A stretch of DNA of 58,739 nucleotides from Roseomonas genomospecies 6 (GCF_008365375.1 NZ_QOKW01000034.1:1-58739), one strand, 5' to 3'; positions 1 to 9,549 are shown, numbered from the stretch's first letter. The notes: generated by a model not told the origin, from the letters alone. Program-made: numbers and translations.

Positions 1-626
1 ACCCAAGCCTTCGAAACTGTTCGTCTCTTACTGCTTGACCGAGATGCTCAAGCGACCCGCGATGCCGGCTCCATCCGGAACCAACCCGCGGCCAACGGTC
101 CATACCGCCGCCTGCGCATCCCTTCTCGATTTTCACGATCAACAATGTCCAAGAACCATTTCCCCGACGAACCGACAGAGAGACGATCGGCAGACTGGCC
201 GTGGTCGTCATCCGGGTTTTCGAAGGTCGGAGAGGCACAAACGGTCGTTCGTGCCGGCAGAGGGTCAACTTAGCGCTTAAGGCAGAGAGCGTCAAGCCCT
301 TTGTTTCATTTTCACCGAACCGCCTAGGCCGCCTGGGGCGGAAACGGGCCGGTGAGGCGCCTTTGACCCTTGCCCCTCCCTTCCATCGAGGAGCCCCTTT
401 CCAGCCGCGCCACCCCATCGGGAGCCCCGCGGCCGGCGAGGGAGGCGCTGTATAGGGCAGAGCCTCCGGTCGATCCAGTAAAAACAGTCGCCAAGTGGAA
501 GATTCGAATCCGAGCCGGGACCGACGGCGGAAGGATGACAAAGAGACGCGATGGCGGCGTCTGGACAGTCTCCATGCCACGCCTTATGGTTTTCACACCG
601 ACTCCGCAGGCATCGAGGAAACCGGC
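1..626. other. no gene recognised
   Basis: I see no convincing coding region, RNA gene or repeat here. The open frames that cross it are antisense or out-of-frame shadows of the MarR gene that follows, with no family resemblance and no ribosome binding site. The last ~150 bases, up to position 626, presumably hold the promoter of the MarR gene. A short self-complementary GATTCGAATC at about 503-512 looks like a tRNA T-loop, but no acceptor stem or anticodon arm accompanies it. Confidence 0.5.
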
Positions 627-1118
627 ATGCGCCCAAGAGCGCGCGCTACCGCCGAGGTCATGGCGCAGGTTCTGCGGACCACCGCAAGCCTCGCCTTCAC
701 CGATGGGCTGAATCCGGCCCAGTGGGCGGCGCTGCGCTATTTCGCCCAGGCGAACGCGAGCGCCCGCAGCGTCGTGGCCTTCGCCTGCCATCACGGAACG
801 ACCAAGGGAACGGCAAGCCAGACCATCGCGGCCCTGCTCAAGAAGGAGCTTCTGGAACGCCACCCCAGCGAGACGGACCGCCGCTCCATCCGGCTGACCG
901 TGACGGCGAAGGGACGGGCGGCGCTCGCCAAAGACCCGTTGAACGAACTGGCCGCCGCCATCGAGAGCCTTCCGCCGGTGCAGCACGGCGCCCTGGCCGA
1001 AGGGCTGGACGAGGTGCTGCGCACGCTGCTGGCCCGCCGCGCTCTGGGCGGGAGGCGCGCCGGAGATGGGCAGGAGACCGTCGGCGACACGGGCCGCGAA
1101 GGAGCCGCGGCGGACTGA
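627..1118 (+). CDS. MarR-family winged-helix transcriptional regulator
   Basis: A 163-aa protein. The central part reads as a MarR winged helix: a helical N-terminus (TAEVMAQVLRTT, then LNPAQWAALRYF), a recognition region (HHGTTKGTASQTIAALLKKELLERHPSETDRRS) and the wing strand IRLTVTAKGRAAL. MarR dimers usually repress nearby or self genes and respond to small aromatic or oxidative ligands; the ligand here is unknown. I chose the ATG at 627 because GAGGAA lies six bases upstream; an in-frame start at 495 would add 44 residues unlike the family. The next gene, a response regulator, starts 60 bases downstream on the same strand, so co-transcription is possible. The C-terminal ~20 residues are low-complexity and family-atypical. 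Confidence 0.8.
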   Translation: MRPRARATAEVMAQVLRTTASLAFTDGLNPAQWAALRYFAQANASARSVVAFACHHGTTKGTASQTIAALLKKELLERHPSETDRRSIRLTVTAKGRAALAKDPLNELAAAIESLPPVQHGALAEGLDEVLRTLLARRALGGRRAGDGQETVGDTGREGAAAD

Positions 1119-1178
1119 ACCGCCCTGCCCTCGCGTCATTCTCATCCCACGCCACCCAGTTTTGGAGCAACGGAGCCC

Positions 1179-1565
1179 ATGGCCCGAATTCTGGTGATCG
1201 ACGACGTGCCGGCCTTCACGGCGCTGCTGCGCATGACGCTGGAGTCGCAGGGACACCATGTGGCGGAGGCGCATGACGGCCTGTCCGGCCTTGCGATGCT
1301 GGAGCGCGAGCCGTTCGATCTGGCCATCGTGGACATGATGATGCCGGGGCTGGATGGCATGACGCTGATCCGCCGCTTGCGCGCCCGCAACGACCCGCAG
1401 GCTCCCGCCGTCCTGGCCATGTCCGGCGGAACGGACGAGTTCCCGGCGGCCTTCTCGCTGAGCCTTTCGGAAATGCACGGCGCCGACCGGGTGCTGTACA
1501 AGCCCTTCGACACCGCCGAACTGCTCGACACCGTCGAGGAATTGCTGGCCGCTCGCACGGCCTGA
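1179..1565 (+). CDS. single-domain response regulator (CheY-like)
   Basis: A 128-aa stand-alone receiver domain with no output domain. The acidic pair is D8/D9 (ILVIDDV), the phospho-acceptor is D52 (LAIVDMMMPGLDG), the switch residue is S82 (LAMSGG) and the conserved lysine is K108 (LYKPF). Such proteins relay phosphate in phosphorelays or bind partners directly. It is preceded by ACGGAG just upstream of the ATG. No histidine kinase is adjacent, so its partner cannot be assigned. It sits between a MarR regulator and a cation/proton antiporter and may be co-transcribed with the former. Confidence 0.9.
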   Translation: MARILVIDDVPAFTALLRMTLESQGHHVAEAHDGLSGLAMLEREPFDLAIVDMMMPGLDGMTLIRRLRARNDPQAPAVLAMSGGTDEFPAAFSLSLSEMHGADRVLYKPFDTAELLDTVEELLAARTA

Positions 1566-1735
1566 CGCCGCGGCATCCCAGCCACAGCACGGGAATTTCT
1601 CGACGCCTCCAGGACTTTTTCTCTCTTTCCGATCTTTGGCATACCCGCTGCGCTTGCGGCTGCCGTCTTTGCACCGCATACAGACGCCGTCCCGGACGGC
1701 TGGAGCACCCGGCCCGACCCATTCAGCGCGCGGCC

Positions 1736-3436
1736 ATGCACGATCCCAAACTGCTCTTCGACGTCCTGTTCCTTCTGCTGGCGGCGGTTGTGATCGTTCC
1801 GCTGTTCCAGGCGCTGCGCATCCCCGCGCTGCTCGGCTATCTGGTGGGAGGGGCGCTGCTCGGCCCGCACACGCCGGGGCCGGTCGTCGATATGGAGCTT
1901 CCGCAGGTCCTGTCGGAATTCGGGGTGGTCTTCCTCCTCTTCGCCATCGGACTGGAACTGCCGCTGTCGCGCTTGCGGGCCATGCGGCGCTACATCTTCG
2001 GGCTGGGGTTGATGCAGGTCGTGCTGACCAGCGCCGCCATCGCCGCCGCCGCCTACGCGCTGGGAGAGACCATGGCGGCGGCGCTGGTCATCGGCGGCAT
2101 GCTGGCCTTCTCCTCCACCGCCACGGTGCTGAAGCTGCTGGTGGAGCGCGGGGAGACGGTGGCGCGGTTCGGGCGCGTGTCCGTCGCCGTGCTGATCTTC
2201 CAGGATCTGGCCGTCGTCCCGCTGCTGACACTGCTGCCGCTGCTGGCCGGCGGCGGCACCAGCATTCCCTGGGCGCTCGCCCTGGCCGGGGTCAAGGCCG
2301 TCGCGGCGATCGGCGGCATCATGCTGCTGGGCCGGTTCGTGGTGCGTCCGGTCTATCATTTCGTGGCCTCGGCCAGGAGCCCGGAGGTCTTCACGGCGAC
2401 CAACCTGCTGGTCGTTCTGGCGGTCGCCTGGCTGACGGCGGCGGCCGGCATGTCGATGGCGCTGGGCGCCTTCCTCGCCGGCATGCTGATGGCCGACACC
2501 GCCTACCGCCATCAGGTCGAGGCCGACATCGAGCCGTTCCGCGGCCTTCTGCTGGGCCTGTTCTTCATGACGGTGGGCATGACTCTGGACCTGCCCGCCA
2601 TGCTCCGGCGCGCCGACGACATCCTGCTGGTGACTGCGGCGCTCCTGGTCGGAAAGAGCATCCTGCTGTTCCTGCTCTGCCGCCTGTCGGGACTCGGGCT
2701 GGCGACCTCGCTGCGCATCGGCCTGCTGCTGTCGCAGGGGGGCGAGTTCGCCTTCGTCCTGATCGGCAAGGCGACGCGGCTGGCGGTGCTGGAGGGCGAC
2801 ACGGGGCTGCTGCTGTCCTCCTGCGTCGCGCTCAGCATGGCGGTCACGCCGCTGATCGGCTTCGTCGCCCAGCGGCTGGCCCAGAGGGTCGAGGCCCGCT
2901 ACGGCGCGGAGGCGTTCGGCGTCGAGACCAGCGACATCACCGGGCATGTGCTGATCGCCGGCTATGGCCGGGTCGGGCGCGCCGTCGCGCGGCTGCTGCG
3001 GACCCACGACATCCCCTACGTCGCGCTGGACCTCGACCCGCAGCGGGTGGCGGCGGCGCGGGCCGAGGGGCTGCCGGTCTATTACGGCGACTCCAGCCAG
3101 ATCGGCGTTCTCCGCGCCGCCGGGATCGAGCGGGCGCGGGCCGCCGTCATCACCGTCAACCGCCCGGACATGGCGGAGCGGGCCGTGGAGGCCATCCGCC
3201 GGGCCGCCCCGCGCCTGTCCATCGCCGCCCGCGCCCACGATCTCGACCGCGGCGCGCGGCTGAAGAAGTCCGGAGCGACCGCCGTGGTTCCCGAGACGCT
3301 GGAGGCCAGCCTGCAACTGGCCAGCCTCGTTCTGCGCAACGCCGGGCTGGACGCCGAAGCCATCGACCAGAGCCTGAAGAGCGTCCGCGACCGCGGCTAC
3401 GACGCGCTCAGCGATCTGCCCGGCCAGAGCGGCTGA
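1736..3436 (+). CDS. monovalent cation:proton antiporter, CPA2 family (KefB/KefC-like)
   Basis: A 566-aa inner-membrane protein. The first ~380 residues form about 12 hydrophobic helices of the Na+/H+ exchanger fold (LGYLVGGALLGPHTPG near the N-terminus, GMLAFSSTATVLKLL, LLLSQGGEFAFVLIG). From about residue 402 there is a TrkA-N/RCK nucleotide-binding Rossmann domain (HVLIAGYGRVGRAVARLL, later YVALDLDPQRV). The family exchanges K+ or Na+ for protons and is gated by NAD(H) or glutathione adducts at the RCK domain. No KefF/KefG ancillary gene is beside it. It ends 10 bases from the convergent gene on the other strand. Confidence 0.92.
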   Translation: MHDPKLLFDVLFLLLAAVVIVPLFQALRIPALLGYLVGGALLGPHTPGPVVDMELPQVLSEFGVVFLLFAIGLELPLSRLRAMRRYIFGLGLMQVVLTSAAIAAAAYALGETMAAALVIGGMLAFSSTATVLKLLVERGETVARFGRVSVAVLIFQDLAVVPLLTLLPLLAGGGTSIPWALALAGVKAVAAIGGIMLLGRFVVRPVYHFVASARSPEVFTATNLLVVLAVAWLTAAAGMSMALGAFLAGMLMADTAYRHQVEADIEPFRGLLLGLFFMTVGMTLDLPAMLRRADDILLVTAALLVGKSILLFLLCRLSGLGLATSLRIGLLLSQGGEFAFVLIGKATRLAVLEGDTGLLLSSCVALSMAVTPLIGFVAQRLAQRVEARYGAEAFGVETSDITGHVLIAGYGRVGRAVARLLRTHDIPYVALDLDPQRVAAARAEGLPVYYGDSSQIGVLRAAGIERARAAVITVNRPDMAERAVEAIRRAAPRLSIAARAHDLDRGARLKKSGATAVVPETLEASLQLASLVLRNAGLDAEAIDQSLKSVRDRGYDALSDLPGQSG

Positions 3437-3446
3437 ACCGGTTTCG

Positions 3447-5177
3447 TCAGCGCGCCACCCGCCACAGGTCGAAGACGGTGCCGCGGTACGCCTCCTCCGC
3501 TCCCGGCGGCGGCTTCAGGCCCGCCGCGTGGAAGACGTTGGAGAACATCACCAGCACGTAATCGTACTTGTCCCGCCAGCCGACATAGTGCGGGCAGGGC
3601 TCCACATGATCGCGCAGGGTCGCCTCTTCGGGGTGGGAGAGCAGGCGCACGTCCACCGGAACCCCCTCGTAGATCGCCATGCAGCGGTCGCGGTAGGGCT
3701 GGGTCACCGTCAGCGGCTGCTTGCCCGGGTGGCTGAACAGGGTCGGGACGAAGGCGCGCCGCTCCACGGTGATCAGCGACGGCAGATGGATCAGGCTGGG
3801 CAGCGCGACCAGCGAATGGCGCCAGGGCGGCTGGGTGAGCAGGAACTCCCGCGTGTTGCAGCAGCCGGCTTCCCGCCCCGCCCAGGCGATCAGGACGGAG
3901 CGTCCGGGTTCGATCCGCTCCATGGCGCGGCGCAGGTCGGCCACATCGTCCCCGTAGGCCATCCAATTGACCGTCAGGACGCCGGTCCGCACCGCCAGCA
4001 GGCCGACCAGCCCGACCGCGAAGGCCGTCGCGGCGCGCGGCCCGGGAAAGCGCAGGTCGGTGCCGGCCACCAGAAGGAAGGCCGCTAGAATCCAGAAGCG
4101 GATCGACACGAAATAGGTGCCGAAGAAGGGGTCCGGAACGACGAAGAAGGCCAGCGCGAACAGGGCCGCCGCCAGCATCATGCCCCGCGACGCGCGCAGC
4201 CAGCCCGCCACGCGCGCCGCCACCATGCCGCCCAGCACCAGAAGCAGGGTCGCCACGTCCAGCAGCGTGTTGTAGTTCAGGACCGGCGCCAGCATGTCGT
4301 GCAGCCGATAGCGCCACTGCTTCAGCTCCGTCAGCTTCTTCAGCCGCCAATAGACCTCCTTCAGCAGCAGGACCGGCGTGCTGTCGCGCGCTCCCACCGC
4401 CGCCGCGTCGGATTGCAGAAGCTGCGTCCCCACCGTGCCGGCGAACAGGGCCGCGGGCAGCGCCAGCAACGCCGCGAAGCGCAGCGCGTCGCGCCCGAGA
4501 TTGGCGAGGGTCGGCGGCTTGCGCCCCTCCCCCACATATTTCGCCGCCTCCACCGCGAACAGGCACAGCAGGAAGGAGCCGAGCACGATGGCGTGGGCGA
4601 AGTAGAGGAACAGCGCGCAGCCCATTCCCACCGGCAACTGCCAGCGCCGCCCCGCCAGCGCGATCCACAACGACAGGCCGATCAGCAGGAAGCCCAGGCC
4701 GAGCGAGAAGCTCATGAAGCCGCCGATCAGCGTGGCGTTGTGGATGAACAGTGCGCCGCACAGCGGCCACAGGCTCCAACGCCCGAACAGCGTCCGGTTC
4801 AGCAGCACGGCCCCGATCAGGGTCAGCGCCGCGGCGAGCGCCATGTAGACCCGCCCCGCCACGTAGAGCGGCAGCACGCTGGCGAGCGGCAGCATCACCG
4901 CCTCCATCAGCAGGTTCGGCACCGGCGTCAGGGAAGCGGTGTAGCGTTCGGCCAGGAAGGGATCGGTCCGGAGGTGACGCAGCACGTCCACCCGCGCCAG
5001 ATGGTTCGGGTAGTCGAGCAGCGGCGGCATCTCCACCAGCAGAAGCGGCAGCAGAAGCAGCGCCAGGATCACCGGCAGCACGAGCGCCAGCGGCGGCGAC
5101 CAGACCCCGGCCCCGGCGTCCGTCCGCATGGCGGCAGTGCCGGGGCCGGGGGTCTGCGACAGTCCAGAATGGTCCAC
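3447..5177 (-). CDS. polytopic membrane protein, hypothetical
   Basis: A 576-aa protein with about ten or more hydrophobic segments and a soluble C-terminal part (~170 residues) containing aromatic-rich stretches. The layout resembles GT-C-type glycosyltransferase-like membrane proteins: an early luminal acidic/His motif (MPPLLDYPNHLARVDVL) precedes many helices. I do not recognise a named family with certainty. I chose the GTG at 5177 because an AGGAGG lies five bases upstream; an ATG at 5192 and a TTG at 5246 are also in frame but lack a good ribosome site. It converges on the antiporter gene. Confidence 0.7.
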   Translation of the reverse strand: MDHSGLSQTPGPGTAAMRTDAGAGVWSPPLALVLPVILALLLLPLLLVEMPPLLDYPNHLARVDVLRHLRTDPFLAERYTASLTPVPNLLMEAVMLPLASVLPLYVAGRVYMALAAALTLIGAVLLNRTLFGRWSLWPLCGALFIHNATLIGGFMSFSLGLGFLLIGLSLWIALAGRRWQLPVGMGCALFLYFAHAIVLGSFLLCLFAVEAAKYVGEGRKPPTLANLGRDALRFAALLALPAALFAGTVGTQLLQSDAAAVGARDSTPVLLLKEVYWRLKKLTELKQWRYRLHDMLAPVLNYNTLLDVATLLLVLGGMVAARVAGWLRASRGMMLAAALFALAFFVVPDPFFGTYFVSIRFWILAAFLLVAGTDLRFPGPRAATAFAVGLVGLLAVRTGVLTVNWMAYGDDVADLRRAMERIEPGRSVLIAWAGREAGCCNTREFLLTQPPWRHSLVALPSLIHLPSLITVERRAFVPTLFSHPGKQPLTVTQPYRDRCMAIYEGVPVDVRLLSHPEEATLRDHVEPCPHYVGWRDKYDYVLVMFSNVFHAAGLKPPPGAEEAYRGTVFDLWRVAR

Positions 5178-5378
5178 CGATGCCTCCTGCATTTGGTGCA
5201 ATGCGGAAGGCTCAACACATCCTTCGTCCGCACCGCCAGAAGGCAATGGCGTTACGGGTCGGCTTCGGAGTTAGCCCGCGGTCCGAACGGAGCATGCCGC
5301 CGCCCGCCCTCCCCCGCCCCATTTCGAGGATGGGGAGAGCGCATCCGGACCGTCGGTCAGCGGGGTCTCACCGCCTCG

Positions 5379-6419
5379 TCACGGCTGCGGGAAGACACGC
5401 GCGCGGTCGATGTGGACGGCGCACTGGTCGCCGGGGCGAAGGCCCAGGGCGGACAGCCGCTCGCGGTCCATCTCGGCTTCCAGCGGCAGGCCGGCGAGGT
5501 CGATCTCGATCCGCGCGTCCGGCCCCACCACATGGATGCCGGTCACGCGGCCCGGTCCCCCGGCGCAGGGGCTGAGGCCCAGGTCGTGCGGGCGCACATA
5601 GGCGATGGCCTGGCCGCGGACCGTGCCGTCGGCGGGGATGGACAGCGCCCCGTTGGCCGTCCGCGCCACCCCGTCCGCCACCACGCAGTCGAAGCGGTTC
5701 ACCTGCCCGAGGAACTCGTAGACGAAGGCCGAGGCGGGGCGGTCGTAGACCTCCGCCGGGCTGCCCACCTGCTCGATCCGGCCCTGGCTCATCACCACCA
5801 CGCGGTCGGCCAGTTCCAGCGCCTCCTCCTGGTCGTGGGTCACGAAGACGGAGGTGATGTGGATGTCCTCGTGCAGCTTGCGCAGCCAGCGCCGCAGCTC
5901 CTTGCGCACCTTGGCGTCCAGCGCGCCGAACGGCTCGTCCAGCAGAAGCACCTTCGGCTCGATGGCGAGCGCGCGGGCCAGAGCCACGCGCTGCCGCTGG
6001 CCGCCGGAAAGCTGCGCCGGGTAGCGGTCGGCGAAGTGGGCGAGCTGGACCAGTTCCAGCAGTTCCATGACGCGCCGCTTGATCTCCGCCGCGGTGAAGC
6101 GCCGGCCGCGCGGGCGCACCTTCAGGCCGAAGGCCACGTTGTCGAAGACCGTCATGTGGCGGAACAGCGCGTAATGCTGGAAGACGAAGCCGACCTGCCG
6201 CTCCCGTGGGCTGAGGCCCAGCGCCTCCTCCCCGTGGAGCTGGAGGCTGCCGGAATCGGCGAACTCCAGCCCCGCCATGATGCGCAGCAGCGTCGTCTTT
6301 CCCGACCCCGAGGGACCGAGCAGGGCCAGAAGCTCGCCCGAGCGGACGTCGAGGTCCACCGAGTCGAGCGCGCGGAAACTTCCGAATTGTTTGGTGATGC
6401 CGGAGACTTGGATCGCCAT
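5379..6419 (-). CDS. cysA: sulfate/thiosulfate ABC transporter ATP-binding protein CysA
   Basis: A 346-aa ATPase energising sulfate import. Walker A GPSGSGKTT is near residue 35, the Q-loop is VFQHYALF, the ABC signature LSGGQRQR is near residue 137, Walker B VLLLDEPFGALD follows, and the H-loop is VFVTHDQEEALELADR. After about residue 240 a TOBE-like regulatory domain follows. It is the last gene of a four-gene minus-strand operon and lies 13 bases after cysW. The match to CysA is based on sequence style and operon context together. Confidence 0.95.
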   Translation of the reverse strand: MAIQVSGITKQFGSFRALDSVDLDVRSGELLALLGPSGSGKTTLLRIMAGLEFADSGSLQLHGEEALGLSPRERQVGFVFQHYALFRHMTVFDNVAFGLKVRPRGRRFTAAEIKRRVMELLELVQLAHFADRYPAQLSGGQRQRVALARALAIEPKVLLLDEPFGALDAKVRKELRRWLRKLHEDIHITSVFVTHDQEEALELADRVVVMSQGRIEQVGSPAEVYDRPASAFVYEFLGQVNRFDCVVADGVARTANGALSIPADGTVRGQAIAYVRPHDLGLSPCAGGPGRVTGIHVVGPDARIEIDLAGLPLEAEMDRERLSALGLRPGDQCAVHIDRARVFPQP

Positions 6420-6432
6420 GACGTGCGTCGCC

Positions 6433-7290
6433 TCAATGCCGGGTGGCCGCCAGCTCAGCCCCGAAGCGCCATTCCAGCACCGTCTTCACCACCAGCGTGA
6501 CGAGGGCGAGCATGGCCAGCACCGAGGCCACCGCGAAGGCAGCGACCAAGTTGTATTCGTTGTAGAGGATTTCGACATGCAGGGGCATCGTGTTGGTTTC
6601 GCCCCGGATGTGGCCGGACACCACCGACACCGCGCCGAATTCGCCCATCGCGCGGGCGTTGCACAGCAGGACGCCGTACAGCAGACCCCATTTGATGTTG
6701 GGCAGGGTGACCCGCCAGAAGGTCTGCCAGCCGGACGCGCCCAGGACCAGCGCCGCCTCCTCCTCCTCGTTGCCCTGTTCCTGCATCAGCGGGATCAGCT
6801 CGCGGGCGACGAAGGGGAAGGTGACGAAGACGGTGGCCAGCACCAGCCCCGGCACGGCGAAGATGATCTGGATGCCCTGCGACTTCAGGAACGGCCCCAT
6901 CAGCCCGTGGAGCCCGAACAGCAGCACGTAGATCAGGCCGGAGATCACCGGCGACACCGAGAAGGGCAGGTCGATCAGCGTGATCAGCAGATCCTTGCCG
7001 CGGAAGTCGAACTTGGCGATGCACCAGGACGCCGCCACGCCGAAGACGAGGTTCATCGGCACCGCGATGGCCGCGACGATCAGGGTCAGCTTGATGGCCG
7101 CCACCGCGTCCGGCTCCACCAGAGCCTCCCAATAGGCGTCCACGCCGTTCCGCAGCGCCTCCACGAAGACCGCCACCAGGGGCAGCACCAGGAACAGCAG
7201 CAGGAAGCCCAGCGCCGCCGCGATCAGCAGACCGCGCACCCACCCGTTGTCCGCCAGCGCCGGGGCGTATCCGCCTTTTCTAACGGGCAT
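6433..7290 (-). CDS. cysW: sulfate ABC transporter permease CysW
   Basis: A 285-aa inner-membrane permease with six hydrophobic helices and the BPD_transp_1 coupling loop (EEEEAALVLGASGWQTFWRVTLPNIKWGLLYG). It pairs with CysT to form the sulfate channel driven by CysA. It overlaps the end of cysT by 11 bases, which indicates translational coupling. The C-terminal half carries the conserved NARAMGEFGAVSVVSGHIRGETNT segment typical of CysW. Confidence 0.95.
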   Translation of the reverse strand: MPVRKGGYAPALADNGWVRGLLIAAALGFLLLFLVLPLVAVFVEALRNGVDAYWEALVEPDAVAAIKLTLIVAAIAVPMNLVFGVAASWCIAKFDFRGKDLLITLIDLPFSVSPVISGLIYVLLFGLHGLMGPFLKSQGIQIIFAVPGLVLATVFVTFPFVARELIPLMQEQGNEEEEAALVLGASGWQTFWRVTLPNIKWGLLYGVLLCNARAMGEFGAVSVVSGHIRGETNTMPLHVEILYNEYNLVAAFAVASVLAMLALVTLVVKTVLEWRFGAELAATRH

Positions 7291-8167
7291 GGCGCCACCT
7301 CATCCAGGCTTGAAGCAGGTTCAGGGCCAGCAGCATCACGAAGGACACCATAAGCATCAGCATGCCCACCGCCGCGGCGCCGGCATAGTCGTACTGTTCC
7401 AGCTTGATGACGATCAGCAGCGGCACGATCTCGGAAATCCCGGGAATGTTGCCGGCGATGAAGATCACCGACCCGTATTCCCCCACCCCGCGGGCGAAGG
7501 CCAGCGCGAATCCGGTCAGCAGCGCCGGAAGCAGCGCCGGGAACACCACCCGCCGGAAGGTCTGCCAGCGCGTGGCGCCGAGCGCCGCGGCGGCCTCCTC
7601 CTCCTCCGGCGGCAGATCCTGAAGGATCGGCTGCACGGTGCGCACCACGAAGGGCAGGCCGATGAAGGTCAGGGCGATGGCGATCCCCAGCGGCGTGAAG
7701 GCCACCTTGATCCCGAACCAGTCCATCATCAGGGAGCCGATCCAGCCGTTGGGCGCGTACAGCGCGCTGAGCGCGATGCCGGCCACCGCGGTGGGCAGGG
7801 CGAAGGGCAGATCGACCAGCGCGTCGACGATCCGGTCGCCGGGAAAGCGGTAGCGGACCAGCACCCAGGCGACGATGAAGCCGAAGACGGCGTTGACCGC
7901 GGCGGCGGCCAGCGACAGCCCGAAGCTGACCTGGAAGGCCGCCAGGACGCGGGGAGTCAGCACCGCGTTCCAGAAACCGGACCAGCCCAGCCCCGCCGCC
8001 TTCAGCGCCAGGGCCGCCAGCGGCAGCAGGACGATCAGCCCCAGATAGGCCAGCGTGAATCCGAGGGTCAGCCCGAAGCCGGGCAGGACGCTGGGTTTTC
8101 GAAGCACGCTCAACACCGTGCCCCCCGCGGAGGGGAGCACGGCGTCGCCGGTGGTCGCCGCGACCAC
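7280..8167 (-). CDS. cysT: sulfate ABC transporter permease CysT (CysU)
   Basis: A 295-aa permease with six predicted membrane helices and the coupling motif EEEEAAAALGATRWQTFRRVVFPALLPAL. The periplasmic/helix segment FARGVGEYGSVIFIAGNIPG is characteristic of CysT. The start is GTG, three bases after the sbp stop codon, consistent with tight coupling. The N-terminal ~20 residues before the first helix are variable in the family. Confidence 0.95.
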   Translation of the reverse strand: MVAATTGDAVLPSAGGTVLSVLRKPSVLPGFGLTLGFTLAYLGLIVLLPLAALALKAAGLGWSGFWNAVLTPRVLAAFQVSFGLSLAAAAVNAVFGFIVAWVLVRYRFPGDRIVDALVDLPFALPTAVAGIALSALYAPNGWIGSLMMDWFGIKVAFTPLGIAIALTFIGLPFVVRTVQPILQDLPPEEEEAAAALGATRWQTFRRVVFPALLPALLTGFALAFARGVGEYGSVIFIAGNIPGISEIVPLLIVIKLEQYDYAGAAAVGMLMLMVSFVMLLALNLLQAWMRWRHAR

Positions 8168-8170
8168 GGG

Positions 8171-9244
8171 TCAGCGGCCCTTCTGGTAGATCTGGTCGAA
8201 GACGCCGCCATCCGCGAAATGCTTCTCCTGGGCCGCACGCCACCCCCCGAAGGAGCCGTCGATGGTCACAAGCTTAACATTTGGGAAGCGGTCCGCATAC
8301 CGCGCAGCGACCTCCGGAAGACGCGGGCGGTAGAAGTGCTTCGCCGCGATGTCCTGCGCCTCGGGGCTGTAGAGGAAATTCAGGTAGGCCTCGGCCAGCT
8401 TCCGCGTTCCCTTGCGGTCCACCACCGAATCGACCACCGTGACCGGCGGCTCCGCCAGGATCGACAGGGACGGCACGACGATCTCGAATTTGTCGGCGCC
8501 GAATTCCTGAAGCGACAGGAAGGCTTCGTTCTCCCAGGCCAGCAGGACGTCGCCGAGCTGCCGCTGGGTGAAGGTGACGGTGGAGCCGCGGGCGCCGCTG
8601 TCCAGCACCGGGACGTTCCGGAACAGGTCGCCGACGAACTGCTTGGCCTTGGCCTCGTCGTTGCCGTTCTTCTCCAGCGAATAGGCCCAGGCGGCCAGAT
8701 AGTTCCAGCGCGCTCCGCCCGAGGTCTTCGGGTTCGGGGTGATGACCTGCACGCCCGGCTTCAGAAGATCGTCCCAGTCCTTGACCTGCTTCGGGTTGCC
8801 CTTGCGGACCAGGAACACGATCGTGGAGGTGTAGGGGGAGCTGTTGTTCGGCAGACGCTCCTGCCACGTCTTCGGCAGGGCACCCGAGTCGGCGATGGCG
8901 TCGATGTCGTAGGCCAATGCCAGAGTCACCACGTCGGCGTCCAGACCGTCGATGACCGAGCGCGCCTGCTTGCCCGACCCGCCGTGCGACTGCCGGACGG
9001 TCACCGACTGGCCGTTTTCGGCCTGCCATTTCTTGGCGAACGCCTTGTTGAACTCCACATAGAATTCACGCGTGGGATCGTAGGAGACGTTCAGCAGATT
9101 GGTCTGCGCCTTGGCGGGCGAAGCGGCCAGCATGGCCAGCGCGACCCCCGCGGCCAGCAGGCTGGCGGAAAGCCGGCCCGCAGAAAGCCGGCTCTCAGAA
9201 AGCCGGTTGGCGCGAAGCGCGGAGAGCCGATCAAGAAACGACAT
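8171..9244 (-). CDS. sbp: sulfate-binding periplasmic protein
   Basis: A 357-aa periplasmic receptor that delivers sulfate (or thiosulfate) to CysTWA. After a signal peptide ending near ...SPAKAQ, the mature start TNLLNVSYDPTREFYVEFNKAF is the Sbp/CysP hallmark. SHGGSGKQARSVIDGLDADVVTLALAYDID and the later TSGGARWNYLAAWAYS contain the sulfate-contacting serines/glycines of the family. The signal peptide n-region is unusually long (~35 residues) and contains three copies of an RLS-type pentapeptide from a 15-bp tandem repeat. It is the first gene of the operon; the promoter is probably in the AT-rich stretch around 9355-9395. Confidence 0.95.
   Translation of the reverse strand: MSFLDRLSALRANRLSESRLSAGRLSASLLAAGVALAMLAASPAKAQTNLLNVSYDPTREFYVEFNKAFAKKWQAENGQSVTVRQSHGGSGKQARSVIDGLDADVVTLALAYDIDAIADSGALPKTWQERLPNNSSPYTSTIVFLVRKGNPKQVKDWDDLLKPGVQVITPNPKTSGGARWNYLAAWAYSLEKNGNDEAKAKQFVGDLFRNVPVLDSGARGSTVTFTQRQLGDVLLAWENEAFLSLQEFGADKFEIVVPSLSILAEPPVTVVDSVVDRKGTRKLAEAYLNFLYSPEAQDIAAKHFYRPRLPEVAARYADRFPNVKLVTIDGSFGGWRAAQEKHFADGGVFDQIYQKGR
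9161..9205. repeat. three 15-bp tandem repeats in the sbp signal-peptide region
   Basis: Three consecutive 15-bp units at 9161-9175, 9176-9190 and 9191-9205 each end in AAAGCCG. In the sbp frame they encode RLSES, RLSAG and RLSAS. Because the unit is a multiple of three, gain or loss of a copy changes only the length of the signal peptide n-region. Confidence 0.85.
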
Positions 9245-9549
9245 GGCACACTCCCTCTATGGTTCCGTCTTTCGGGACCGTTGCGGCATAGGAACCGGCC
9301 CCCTTCAGGAACCGCGAGCCGCACCGGCCTTCGCGAACACAGCGGTTGAGCCGTATTCACATATTTTTTAATGTATATGTAATACCCATTTTCCTTCTAG
9401 AGTTTGCATGATTCTCCGGATGCCGCAAGGCTGTTTTTTGTCATTCCCCGCGCCGGTCCGCGTCAATTTCACAGGCCGCCGCGGATGGGGCTGGAAGCGG
9501 CGCTCCGGATCGCTACCATGCGCCGCCCGCCGCGTTCTTCCGTACGGTC
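9245..9549. promoter_or_regulatory. divergent promoter region of sbp and the DUF1612 gene
   Basis: No gene fits here. Positions about 9355-9395 form a sharply AT-rich island in GC-rich surroundings, with TA-rich blocks (for example TATATGTAATA near 9374) suited to a -10 box for the minus-strand sulfate operon. It would give a leader of about 110 bases. A CysB-type activator site is expected from known sulfur regulation, but no clear consensus can be picked out by eye. Confidence 0.45.

Noticed and set aside
503..512. GATTCGAATC, resembling a tRNA T-loop
   Set aside because: No T-stem, anticodon arm or acceptor stem could be built on either strand around it.
1636..3561. A 641-codon open frame on the plus strand across the antiporter gene
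   Set aside because: It is an out-of-frame shadow: arginine/glycine/alanine rich, no family, and the same DNA encodes a clear CPA2 antiporter.
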